Shown: in pieces, positions 8,263-15,652 of the stretch
Layout of the letters: each line of letters starts with the position of its first letter
How positions within the stretch are numbered: the first letter of the stretch is position 1
Source of the DNA: Paracoccus onubensis
Lineage (GTDB): Bacteria > Pseudomonadota > Alphaproteobacteria > Rhodobacterales > Rhodobacteraceae
Length of the DNA stretch: 64,000 bases
NCBI RefSeq assembly: GCF_003591515.1
Contig: NZ_QZCG01000015.1
Span: 62,001 to 126,000 of the forward strand
Reading direction: 5' to 3'
Notes under the pieces: model-generated
The model's input: only the letters and a program-made list of their open reading frames with translations
Database searches by the model: none
What the model was told of the DNA's origin: nothing
Translations under genes and position numbers: made by a program

Positions 8263-9566
8263 ATATGAAAGCCCAGGACCCGCGCGTGACCACCGTTTTC
8301 ACCAATGCCCGCCTGATCGACCCCGAGATGCAAAGTGACGCAATGGGCAGCCTCCTGATCGAAAGCGGGCAGATCAAGGGAACCGGCGCGCCGGACGAAG
8401 CCCCGCCCGAGGGCGCGGCGGTGATCGATTGCGAGGGGCGGGCGCTTGCTCCCGGCATGATCGACTGGGGCGTCAAGATCGGCGAGCCCGGAGAACGGCA
8501 CAAGGAAAGTTTCCGCAGCGCGGGGCTTGCGGCTGCGGCGGGCGGCGTGACGACGGTGATCGCGCGGCCCGATACAATGCCGCCTATCGACAACCCTGAA
8601 TCGCTGGAATTCGTGACGCGCAGGGCCGCGGATGCGCCGGTGAATATCAGGCACATGGCGGCATTGACCAAATTGCGCGAAGGGCGCGAGATGGTCGAGA
8701 TCGGCTTTCTGGCCGATCTGGGCGCGGTTGCCTTTACCGACGGCGTCCGTGTCGTCACCGACACCAAGCTTCTGTCCCGCTGCATGGCCTATGCGCGCGG
8801 CCTGAACGCATTGATCGTCGGTCATCCGCAGGATCCCGGCCTGTCGAAAGGCGCGGCGGCCACAAGCGGCAAATTCGCTTCGCTTTACGGCATCCCCTCG
8901 GTTTCGCCCATGGCCGAGGTGATGGGGCTGGAACGCGATCTTTCTCTGGTCGCCATGACCGGCTGTCGCTGGCATGCGGATCAGGTCACGACCGCCGACT
9001 CCCTGCCCGCTCTGGCGCGCGCCCATGATTCCGGGCTGGATGTCACCGCAGGCGTCTCGATTCACCATCTGACGCTGAATGAATACGATGTCGGCGATTA
9101 CCGCACCTTCTTCCGCTTCACCCCTCCGCTGCGACCGGAAACCGACAGGCTGGCCATGGTGCAGGCCGTTGCCGATGGGCTGATCGACGTGATCGCCAGT
9201 TTCCACACGCCTCAGGACGAGGAATCAAAGCGCCTGCCATTCGAGGCTGCCGCACCCGGTGCTGTCGGTCTGCAAACGCTGCTGCCTGCCGCCTTGCGGC
9301 TTTACCATCAGGGCGGGCTGACCCTGCCGCAGCTTTGGCGGGCCCTGGCGTTGAACCCCGCCCGCAGGCTTGGGCTTGACGCCGGGCGGCTGGCCGAGGG
9401 CGCGCCCGCCGATCTGGTGCTGTTCGATCCCGACGCGCCTTTTGTTCTGGACCGTTTCAAACTGTTGTCGAAATCCAAGAACACCCCCTTCGACGGCGCA
9501 AGGATGGAGGGGCGCGTATTAGGCACATGGGTTGCCGGAAAGCGCGTCTTCGGAGGCAAGGCATGA
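8259..9566 (+). CDS. pyrX: Dihydroorotase-like protein, predicted inactive (PyrC'/PyrX-type ATCase partner)
   Basis: The 435-residue protein has the amidohydrolase scaffold of class I dihydroorotase (PGMID, IARPDTMPPIDN, TPPLR, IDVIAS, LNPARRLGLDAGRL, GAPADLVLFD). The catalytic residues are missing. The metal HxH motif after PGxxD is GVK (71-73). The metal-site H-C-E region is H-P-Q (189-191). The H-V-S metal histidine is Q242. The catalytic TDHAPH reads SFHTPQ (314-319), with the aspartate replaced by F. In pseudomonads such a dead homologue (PyrC') is required for ATCase assembly. The four-base overlap with pyrB fits that role here. A separate active dihydroorotase should exist elsewhere in the genome. 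Confidence 0.88.
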   Translation: MNMKAQDPRVTTVFTNARLIDPEMQSDAMGSLLIESGQIKGTGAPDEAPPEGAAVIDCEGRALAPGMIDWGVKIGEPGERHKESFRSAGLAAAAGGVTTVIARPDTMPPIDNPESLEFVTRRAADAPVNIRHMAALTKLREGREMVEIGFLADLGAVAFTDGVRVVTDTKLLSRCMAYARGLNALIVGHPQDPGLSKGAAATSGKFASLYGIPSVSPMAEVMGLERDLSLVAMTGCRWHADQVTTADSLPALARAHDSGLDVTAGVSIHHLTLNEYDVGDYRTFFRFTPPLRPETDRLAMVQAVADGLIDVIASFHTPQDEESKRLPFEAAAPGAVGLQTLLPAALRLYHQGGLTLPQLWRALALNPARRLGLDAGRLAEGAPADLVLFDPDAPFVLDRFKLLSKSKNTPFDGARMEGRVLGTWVAGKRVFGGKA

Positions 9567-10144
9567 CGCTGATCCTGTGGGCAGTGCTGGGCTATCTTCT
9601 GGGTTCGGTTCCTTTTGGCATGATCATAGCCCGGCTCCTGGGGCTGGGGGATCTGCGCAATATCGGATCGGGCAATATAGGCGCGACCAATGTGCTGCGC
9701 ACCGGCAGCAGGCCCGCCGCCTTGGCGACGCTGCTGCTGGATTCCGGCAAAGGCGCCGCTGCGGTTCTGCTTGCCCGTTATTTCGCAGGCGATACGGCGG
9801 CGATACTGGCGGGCGGCGCCGCCTATCTGGGCCATTGCTTTCCTGTCTGGTTAGGCTTCAGAGGCGGCAAGGGAGTCGCGACGTTCCTTGGCACATTGAT
9901 CGCGCTACACTGGCCGCTTGGTCTTGGCGCCTGCGCCATCTGGCTTCTGGCCGCCGCACTTGGCCGGATCAGCAGCCTGTCGGCCCTGCTGGCCGCCGCA
10001 TTCTCCCCCATTCTGGCATGGGCCATGGGCAGATTCGATCTGATTCCAGTCAGCCTGTTCATGGCCGTACTGATCTTTATCCGGCACAGAACCAATATTT
10101 CCCGGCTTCTGGACGGCTCGGAACCGCGGATCGGTCGGAAGTAA
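9563..10144 (+). CDS. plsY: Glycerol-3-phosphate acyltransferase PlsY (acyl-phosphate type)
   Basis: This 193-residue integral membrane enzyme transfers an acyl group from acyl phosphate to glycerol 3-phosphate, the first step of phospholipid synthesis. Signature loops are GSVPFG, NIGSGNIGATNVLRTG (substrate-binding loop), LDSGKGA, GHCFPVWLGFRGGKGVATFLG and FIRHRTNISRLLDG. About five hydrophobic segments are visible. The ATG at 9563 overlaps the TGA of the pyrC' gene (ATGA), so all three genes pyrB-pyrC'-plsY are chained by four-base overlaps. The family length is about 200 residues. Confidence 0.96.
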   Translation: MTLILWAVLGYLLGSVPFGMIIARLLGLGDLRNIGSGNIGATNVLRTGSRPAALATLLLDSGKGAAAVLLARYFAGDTAAILAGGAAYLGHCFPVWLGFRGGKGVATFLGTLIALHWPLGLGACAIWLLAAALGRISSLSALLAAAFSPILAWAMGRFDLIPVSLFMAVLIFIRHRTNISRLLDGSEPRIGRK

Positions 10145-10212
10145 TCCCGCCACGCGGCAGGCCCACCCCCGCAAACAGCTCTAGCGCCTGCCCGGATTCG
10201 CTTTCCCTCCTC

Positions 10213-10302
10213 CCCTTCTTCTTTGCGGTAAATACCTCAGGGGTCGCCGGCTGGTGCGCCACTGGTTCAAGAACCAGCCGGCGACGGGCAGCGCCCCCGG
10301 CC
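10213..10302. repeat. Copy 1 of a Rhodobacterales-type intergenic repeat, with an internal hairpin
   Basis: The sequence CCTTCTTCTTTGCGGTAAATACCTCAGGGG is a variant of the CTTCTTTGTCCAAATACCT element found again at about 18.1 and 25.3 kb, and it ends with the same GGGCAGCGCCCCCGGCC. Between the two ends is a 13-base perfect inverted repeat, GTCGCCGGCTGGT (10243-10255) and ACCAGCCGGCGAC (10273-10285). It follows plsY and could end transcription there, although no T-run follows. The rest of the 10145-10349 gap holds nothing else recognised. Confidence 0.7.
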
Positions 10303-10349
10303 ATCGCGGGACGCAAGTAACCGGTGTTTCCGATTCAGCGCGACAGGCT

Positions 10350-10724
10350 CTAACGTGTCGCGACCAGCTTCTTTCCCTGCGGACGTGTGGGGCGCATGGC
10401 GTCCTCGGTGATGTCGCTGGTGGCCGGTTGCGAATCGGGATCTGCGTTATCCGCCAGCCCGGCGACAAAGCCCCCCGCTCTGGCCATCCGTTGCAGGGCA
10501 TCGGCGCTGCGTCTTGCGGAACCGGCGATGGATATCAGGGCAAGGCTTGCACCGGCCAGTAATATCAACACTGCCGCACCCAGAAGCCCGGCAAAGATCG
10601 GCATGGGCGGAACACCCTCTGCCTGACGGATCAACAGGACCACTGCCACGACCAGGGCCGCAAGACCGGCCAGGAAGACCACAGCCACCAGTCGTTGAAT
10701 CCAGATCATCGCACTTGCTCGCAT
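10350..10724 (-). CDS. Hypothetical membrane protein with two transmembrane segments
   Basis: I do not recognise this protein. From the ATG at 10724 it has about 124 residues: a short N-terminus, a hydrophobic segment (residues about 8-30, LVAVVFLAGLAALVVAVVLL), a short loop with PPMP, a second segment (about 40-62, FAGLLGAAVLILLAGASLALI), then a hydrophilic tail (SARRSADALQRM...) with a basic end. Starts at 10778 or 10709 are also possible; GGAAAAG before 10724 favours that codon. It is convergent with plsY. Function unknown. Confidence 0.6.
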   Translation of the reverse strand: MRASAMIWIQRLVAVVFLAGLAALVVAVVLLIRQAEGVPPMPIFAGLLGAAVLILLAGASLALISIAGSARRSADALQRMARAGGFVAGLADNADPDSQPATSDITEDAMRPTRPQGKKLVATR

Positions 10725-10882
10725 TATCGCTTTTCCGGCTTTGTCCCACCGTCCTGCGGGTGCCATCAGTCCCCGCATATTTCAAGAAGTCTCGCACAGT
10801 CCGGCGGTCACCTTGTCGTGCGCGACGGGCTTACCAGATGCCCGACCCCCTGTCCGGTGCGGGCCTGCCCACGCGCCCGGCA

Positions 10883-10919
10883 GGCATTTTCTTGCCGACA
10901 CGAAGGTCGTGAAAATGCC
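10883..10919. repeat. Inverted repeat in the gap before the small secreted protein
   Basis: GGCATTTTC (10883-10891) and GAAAATGCC (10911-10919) are perfect 9-base arms around a 19-base loop. They lie in the 10779-11046 gap between divergent genes. No T-run follows, so it may be an operator or RNA hairpin rather than a terminator; the role is unknown. Confidence 0.4.
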
Positions 10920-11046
10920 GGAATCGGCGGGACCCCGCGCGCAGCCATGATTGCCGGTCCACGCGGCGAACCAATTCTGGCAGAGGTCGTTATGTCCGAG
11001 TGCGCGTCATGAGCCGCGCACCTGCATGACGGAAAAGGAGTTACAT

Positions 11047-11472
11047 ATGTTCCGCCAAATTACCCTCGCTCTCGGCGTCACCCTTGCGGCATCCGCAGCG
11101 TTCGCACAGGAAACCGGCGAAGCACCGGCAGCGCCGGCGGCAGAAGCGCCCGCGGCAGGTGCCGTAGACCCGGCAGAGGTCTATGAAGCGGCACGCAACC
11201 AGTTGGGGATCCTCAAATTCTGCCAGGAGCAGGGTTTCTCCGGGGAAGAAGCGGTCGCGTCGCAAGAGAAAATGATCGCCATGTTGCCCGAGGGCGATGC
11301 TGATGCCGGTGCGGCTGCCGAACAAAAAGGTGCCGAAGGTACGGTTTCGGGCGGCGGCGCGGAAATCTCGCTTGAAGAAGCCGCCAGCCAGCAAAGCACG
11401 ACGGTCGATGCCCAGTGCAAGCAGATCGAAGCGGCGGTGAATCAGGTCGCTGAGCAGCTTCCTGAGGGATAA
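11047..11472 (+). CDS. Small acidic secreted protein of unknown function
   Basis: The protein has 141 residues with a clear signal peptide (FRQITLALGVTLAASAAFAQ, cleavage after AFA) followed by an Ala/Pro/Glu-rich linker (EAPAAPAAEAPAA). The mature domain is helical with two cysteines (LKFCQEQG and DAQCKQ) that could pair, and a Q/A-rich end. I believe related Rhodobacterales proteins have been labelled as ESAT-6-like, but I cannot confirm it from sequence. AAGGAG eight bases before ATG 11047 sets the start; the upstream in-frame ATG is less likely. A strong terminator follows, so it is probably monocistronic. Confidence 0.75.
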   Translation: MFRQITLALGVTLAASAAFAQETGEAPAAPAAEAPAAGAVDPAEVYEAARNQLGILKFCQEQGFSGEEAVASQEKMIAMLPEGDADAGAAAEQKGAEGTVSGGGAEISLEEAASQQSTTVDAQCKQIEAAVNQVAEQLPEG

Positions 11473-11513
11473 GATTGCAGCTTTTCGGCATTTTGGCCGG
11501 TTAAAATGATTAT

Positions 11514-11539
11514 GGGCCAGCGGTTTCGCTGGCCCTTTT
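11514..11539 (+). terminator. Rho-independent terminator after the small secreted protein
   Basis: GGGCCAGC-ggtttc-GCTGGCCC followed by TTTT forms an 8-base-pair GC-rich stem with a six-base loop, 41 bases after the stop codon. It also lies just before the 3' end of the convergent carboxynorspermidine gene. Confidence 0.85.
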
Positions 11540-11563
11540 CATTCGCCCCGTCAGGTCATCCGG

Positions 11564-12790
11564 TCAGATCGGATGATCGCCTTTGGAATCGATGACCCGC
11601 GTCGGCAGACCCATTTCGCCCAAAAGTTCCAGGAACGGGCGCGCGGGCAGTTCCTCGACATTCACCATCTTCTTGACGTCCCAGACGCCGCGCGCGATCA
11701 GGATCGCCGCCGCGACCGGAGGAACGCCCGCCGTATAGCTGATGCCCTGACTGCCGACTTCGTTAAAGGCATCCTTGTGATCGGCGACGTTGTAGACGAA
11801 TACCTCGCCCGCCTTGCCGTTCAGGCTGCCTTTGACCAGATCGCCGATGCAGGTCTTGCCCTCGTATTCGGGCGCAAGACTGGCCGGGTCCGGCAGAACC
11901 GCCTTGACCAGTTTCAGGGGCACGACCTCCTGCCCTTCGGCGGTCGTCACCGGATGCTCGGACAGAAGGCCAAGATTTTGCAGCACGGTGAACACATTGA
12001 TGTAATGATCGCCGAAACCCATCCAGAAACGGACATCCGCATCCTTGTAGCGGGCCGAAAGGCTGTGCACCTCGTCATGGCCGGACAGATAGGCGGTGCG
12101 CTTGCCGACCACGGGCAGATCCCATTCGCGGCCGATCTCGAACATCTTGTTCTCTTGCCATTCGCCACCCTGCCAGGAATAGACCGTGCCGGTGAATTCG
12201 CGGAAATTGATCTCGGGATCGAAATTGGTGGCGAACCATTTGCCATGGCTGCCCGCATTGATATCGACGATATCGATCGACTCGATCTTGTCGAAATACT
12301 CGTCCTCGGCAAAGCGGGCATAAGCGTTCACCACGCCCGGATCAAAGCCCGCGCCCAGAATCGCCGTGATCCCGGCCTTTGCCACATCCTCGCGCCGTTT
12401 CCATTCGTAATTCGCGTACCATGGTGGCGCCTCACAGACCTTGCCGGGGTCTTCGTGGATGGCGGTGTCGATATAGGCCGCGCCCGCGCGAATACAGCCT
12501 TCCAGCACGGTCATATTGATGAATGCCGTGCCGACATTGATCACCACGCCCGCATCAATCTTCTTCAGCAACGCCTCGACATTGTCGGGATTCAGAGCAT
12601 CCAGTTCATGACTGGTAAAGGCCATCTCGTGACCCTTTTCACGCAGCGACTCGACAATCTTGTCGGCTTTGGCCTTGGTGCGGTTGGCGATATGCAGCTC
12701 GCCGAACTCACCGGCCCATTGCGCGACCTTATGCGCGGTGACCTGAGCGACGCCGCCTGCGCCAATGATGAGGATATTCTTCTTCGCCAA
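11564..12790 (-). CDS. Carboxynorspermidine/carboxyspermidine dehydrogenase (saccharopine dehydrogenase family)
   Basis: The 408-residue protein starts with a Rossmann nucleotide-binding motif (ILIIGAGGVAQV) and continues with the saccharopine-dehydrogenase-family core (INVGTAFINMTV, GAGFDPGVVNAYARFA, AGSHGKW, YLSGHDEVHS, GFGDHYINVF). In this subfamily the enzyme reductively condenses aspartate beta-semialdehyde with a diamine to give carboxynorspermidine or carboxyspermidine using NADPH. Its partner decarboxylase NspC is directly upstream on the same strand (39 bases between them), which supports this over lysine metabolism. It belongs to the alternative spermidine route that does not use S-adenosylmethionine decarboxylase. 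Confidence 0.9.
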   Translation of the reverse strand: MAKKNILIIGAGGVAQVTAHKVAQWAGEFGELHIANRTKAKADKIVESLREKGHEMAFTSHELDALNPDNVEALLKKIDAGVVINVGTAFINMTVLEGCIRAGAAYIDTAIHEDPGKVCEAPPWYANYEWKRREDVAKAGITAILGAGFDPGVVNAYARFAEDEYFDKIESIDIVDINAGSHGKWFATNFDPEINFREFTGTVYSWQGGEWQENKMFEIGREWDLPVVGKRTAYLSGHDEVHSLSARYKDADVRFWMGFGDHYINVFTVLQNLGLLSEHPVTTAEGQEVVPLKLVKAVLPDPASLAPEYEGKTCIGDLVKGSLNGKAGEVFVYNVADHKDAFNEVGSQGISYTAGVPPVAAAILIARGVWDVKKMVNVEELPARPFLELLGEMGLPTRVIDSKGDHPI

Positions 12791-12829
12791 TTCTGTCTCC
12801 TTCCGGGGGGTGGCAGAGGTTGGGTCGCC

Positions 12830-13930
12830 TTATGACAGGCTGCCTTTATAGTCGTCGTAAGTAAAGCGGCGGACCGGGCGCACCTGTCCGTCCTCTTCGC
12901 GGATCGCAATAGCGGGCATGGGCACACCATTGAACCAGTTTTTCTTGACCATGGTATAACCCGCCGCATCTTCGATGCTGATCCGGTCGCCGATCTTCAG
13001 CGGCTGCGGGAACCGCGCCTCGCCGAAGATGTCGCCCGCAAGGCAGGTCTTGCCCGCGATCTGATATTCATGCGTGCCATCCTGTGGCAGTTTCGCGGTC
13101 TCGCGATAGATCAGCAGATCCAGCATATGCGCCTCGATGCTGCTGTCCACGATGGCGACGTCCTTGCCATTATTGATCAGGTCCAGAACCGAGACTTCAA
13201 GCGTCGCCGCCCCGGTGATGCTGGCCTCACCGGGTTCCAGAAAAACCTGAACGCCGAATTTCTGGCTGAATGCGGCCAGACGATCGGCCAGCCGCTCCAG
13301 CGGATAACCGTCGCCGGTGAAATGGATCCCGCCGCCAAGGCTGACCCAGTCCAGCCGCCCCAGAATATCGCCGAACTCGGTCTCGATCCGGGTCAGTTGA
13401 TGGTCGAACAGGTCGAAATCGCCATTCTCGCAATTGTAATGGATCATCACCCCGCTGATCCGGTCCAGCGCCGCGTCAAGCCGGGCCGTGTCCCATTCGC
13501 CCAACCGCGAAAACGGCCGCGCCGGATCGGCCAGATCGAAACCGCTGGTCGAAAAGCGCGGATTCAGGCGCAGCCCGGTTGTGGTCCCCTTCGCCCGGTC
13601 GGCATAGCGGTCAAGCTGGCCCAGCGAGTTGAAGATGATCTTGTCGGCATAACCCAGCGCCTCGTCAATCTCGTGATCGGCCCAGGCGACGGAATAAGCA
13701 TGGGTTTCCTTGCCGAATTCCTCGTGCCCCAGCCGCAGTTCGAACAGCGAGGACGAGGTCGTGCCATCCATGAACTCGCGCATGAAGTCGAAAACCGACC
13801 ATGTCGCGAAACATTTCAACGCCAGCAGCGCCTTGGCGCCCGAACGTTCGCGCAGAAGGGCAATTTTTTCCATATTGCCGCGCAGACGCGCCTTGTCGAT
13901 CAGGTAATAGGGCGTCTGCAATTCGGACAT
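12830..13930 (-). CDS. nspC: Carboxynorspermidine decarboxylase
   Basis: This 366-residue PLP enzyme of the alanine-racemase-like fold III group decarboxylates carboxy(nor)spermidine to (nor)spermidine. Visible motifs are TPYYLIDKARLRGNM, KALLALKCFATWSVF (lysine for PLP), the glycine-rich LGGGIHFTG for the phosphate, EPGEA, and DIFGEARFP plus AAGYTMVKKNWFNG at the C-terminal active-site end. The length fits NspC. It is the first gene of a two-gene unit with the dehydrogenase at 11564-12790. The product may be spermidine rather than norspermidine, depending on the diamine used. Confidence 0.92.
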   Translation of the reverse strand: MSELQTPYYLIDKARLRGNMEKIALLRERSGAKALLALKCFATWSVFDFMREFMDGTTSSSLFELRLGHEEFGKETHAYSVAWADHEIDEALGYADKIIFNSLGQLDRYADRAKGTTTGLRLNPRFSTSGFDLADPARPFSRLGEWDTARLDAALDRISGVMIHYNCENGDFDLFDHQLTRIETEFGDILGRLDWVSLGGGIHFTGDGYPLERLADRLAAFSQKFGVQVFLEPGEASITGAATLEVSVLDLINNGKDVAIVDSSIEAHMLDLLIYRETAKLPQDGTHEYQIAGKTCLAGDIFGEARFPQPLKIGDRISIEDAAGYTMVKKNWFNGVPMPAIAIREEDGQVRPVRRFTYDDYKGSLS

Positions 13931-14028
13931 CTGGCAACCCTTCGAGGCGAAAACGGAAATCCCGTATAGCCATCACCCCCGCTTTTCGCAAGGAAGCGTG
14001 ACAAGCAGATGACGCGGAAACGCGCCGC

Positions 14029-14415
14029 TTATTCGAAGGTCGCGAGCCGGCGGAATTCACGCTTGAGAAGATCAAGCTCGGCACGCATGAGCTTGATTTC
14101 GGCCACCAGCTCATACTCCAGCGGAGCGCCTGCCATCAGATGCAGCCGATCCAGTTCCACCGCATCCGGCTGCGGCGCATCCCCATCCTGCCCTCCATCC
14201 GCGATCAGGATCAGGCTATGTGCGCCATCCGACAGGAACGACGCGGGCAATTCGACCGTGACCTGCCAAAGCCCCTCGCCTTCGGCCGCGGACAGATTGG
14301 CAAGCGCCACGATCTCGCCCAGATGCACCAAGGCGACGCGGGCAGGCGCCTGGGCGGCGGTCAGCATCCCGGTCCAGATCCCCGCCTTCAATCCATGATT
14401 TTCAAATTGCAACAC
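14029..14415 (-). CDS. Hypothetical protein, 128 residues
   Basis: I do not recognise this family with certainty. The protein is mostly beta-rich (residues 1-80, with WTGMLTAAQAPARVALVHLGEIVALANL and a GLWQVTVELPASFL stretch resembling an immunoglobulin- or lectin-like sandwich) and ends in an amphipathic helix (EIKLMRAELDLLKREFRRLATF). There is no signal peptide. It lies 8 bases after the 261-residue gene at 14424-15209 on the same strand, so the two are probably co-transcribed and may act together in the cytoplasm or at the surface. Function unknown. Confidence 0.65.
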   Translation of the reverse strand: MLQFENHGLKAGIWTGMLTAAQAPARVALVHLGEIVALANLSAAEGEGLWQVTVELPASFLSDGAHSLILIADGGQDGDAPQPDAVELDRLHLMAGAPLEYELVAEIKLMRAELDLLKREFRRLATFE

Positions 14416-14423
14416 GGAAACTC

Positions 14424-15209
14424 CTACATCTCGGCCCGCGGATAACGCACAAGTGCGATATCGCGAATGGTGACGGCATTCATATATGGCGACGTGAAAA
14501 TCAGGTCCAGCCAGACCTTCTCGACCGGTCTGTCGGACAGATCGGCATAGGCCAGATCATATTCGCCAATGCTGTAATCGCTTGTCGCGCCTTCGGGAAT
14601 CCGAAGCTCGCGCAGCACCTGTTCGGTATTGGGCCCCTGAACGAGATTCAAACGGCCATAAACGGTCAGCGGAGTCTCGGTCCGGAAAGCCGTCTCAAGC
14701 TGGATGACATGGCTCTTGCCAAGCCCATCCAGAATATCGGCGGGCAGATCCAGCGACAGGGACAGATAGCTGCCGGTGAATGCCATCACCTCAAGCCGCA
14801 GCCCGAATGGCGCGTTATCCCCGGCATCCCGGTTCTGCAATTGCCGCAGGATCAATGCCCGATGCTCGCAATCATGCCAGACCGCGATCTCATCGGCCAG
14901 TTTCTGTCCGGCCCCCGGCGCCGCTATCCCGGCAGGAATGACCGGACCGCACATAATCCCCGGCCGCCATGCCCAGTCGGTGCCCGGTCGGGACACGACC
15001 CGGCCCAGCCCCTGACGGGCGCGAATCGCCCGAGGGTCCGAAAGCTGCAGAAATGTGCCAACCTCGCGATACAGTTTGACTGCCTCTTCGCGCAGGCTTC
15101 GCACGGGCGGCCGCCCCCCGTTACGCAATGATTCTGACAATACAGACCATTTCTGCGCGGCCTTTTCACGGACAGGAGGAGCCAACCAGGCCTTCAATCC
15201 GAATGCCAT
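14424..15209 (-). CDS. Conserved hypothetical protein, possibly DUF6478 family
   Basis: The protein has 261 residues and no signal peptide or membrane segment. The N-terminal third is basic and helical (LKAWLAPPVREKAAQKW, LREEAVKLYREVGTFLQL), followed by TDWAWRPGIMCGP and a beta-rich C-terminal half with FHDCEHRALI-like and SLSLDLPADIL strands. The layout matches a Rhodobacterales family that I recall as DUF6478, but I cannot verify this. It is upstream of and likely co-transcribed with the 128-residue gene. Function unknown. Confidence 0.65.
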   Translation of the reverse strand: MAFGLKAWLAPPVREKAAQKWSVLSESLRNGGRPPVRSLREEAVKLYREVGTFLQLSDPRAIRARQGLGRVVSRPGTDWAWRPGIMCGPVIPAGIAAPGAGQKLADEIAVWHDCEHRALILRQLQNRDAGDNAPFGLRLEVMAFTGSYLSLSLDLPADILDGLGKSHVIQLETAFRTETPLTVYGRLNLVQGPNTEQVLRELRIPEGATSDYSIGEYDLAYADLSDRPVEKVWLDLIFTSPYMNAVTIRDIALVRYPRAEM

Positions 15210-15270
15210 CTTAAATATCCCCGATAAAAACTAATCCGGGCATAAACCGACACGCATCCGGGAACAAGCA

Positions 15271-15609
15271 TCAGGCGACCAATGCGTTAAGTTTCGCGGC
15301 GCAAATCAGGTCGTTTTCGGTCACTCCGCCTGAATCATGGGTCGTAAAGGCGACCTTGCAATACCCCCAACCAAAGGAAATGTCGGGATGGTGGCCCTGC
15401 TTGTTGCCAAGCCATGCCGCCAGATTGGCCATCTCGACGGCTTTGGCGAATCCCTTGAATTCGAACCGCCGGGAAATGGTGGTCCCGTCCTCCGACAGGC
15501 TCCAGCCGGTCAGATCGGCAAGCTCTTGCCGGATCTCGTCGCGGGCCATGGGCGAAACCCCGCCCCGGCAGGGTTCGCAACTCCGGTTTGCCCAATCCTC
15601 ATTGCTCAT
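15271..15609 (-). CDS. phhB: Pterin-4a-carbinolamine dehydratase
   Basis: The protein has 112 residues. It dehydrates 4a-hydroxytetrahydrobiopterin, recycling the cofactor of aromatic amino acid hydroxylases. The family motif is the histidine pair in NKQGHHPDISFGWGYCKVAFTTHDSGG, preceded by WSLSEDGTTISRRFEFKGFAKAVEMAN. The frame extends upstream to 15756, but homology and an AGGAGAGGAAG ribosome-binding site support ATG 15609. The N-terminal 20 residues carry two cysteines (SCEPCRGG), as some family members do. It sits 44 bases downstream of the cardiolipin synthase gene on the same strand. Confidence 0.93.
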   Translation of the reverse strand: MSNEDWANRSCEPCRGGVSPMARDEIRQELADLTGWSLSEDGTTISRRFEFKGFAKAVEMANLAAWLGNKQGHHPDISFGWGYCKVAFTTHDSGGVTENDLICAAKLNALVA

Positions 15610-15652
15610 CTTCCTCTCCTTCCGTCCAGATGTCCGGCGCGGGCGGTCCCGT

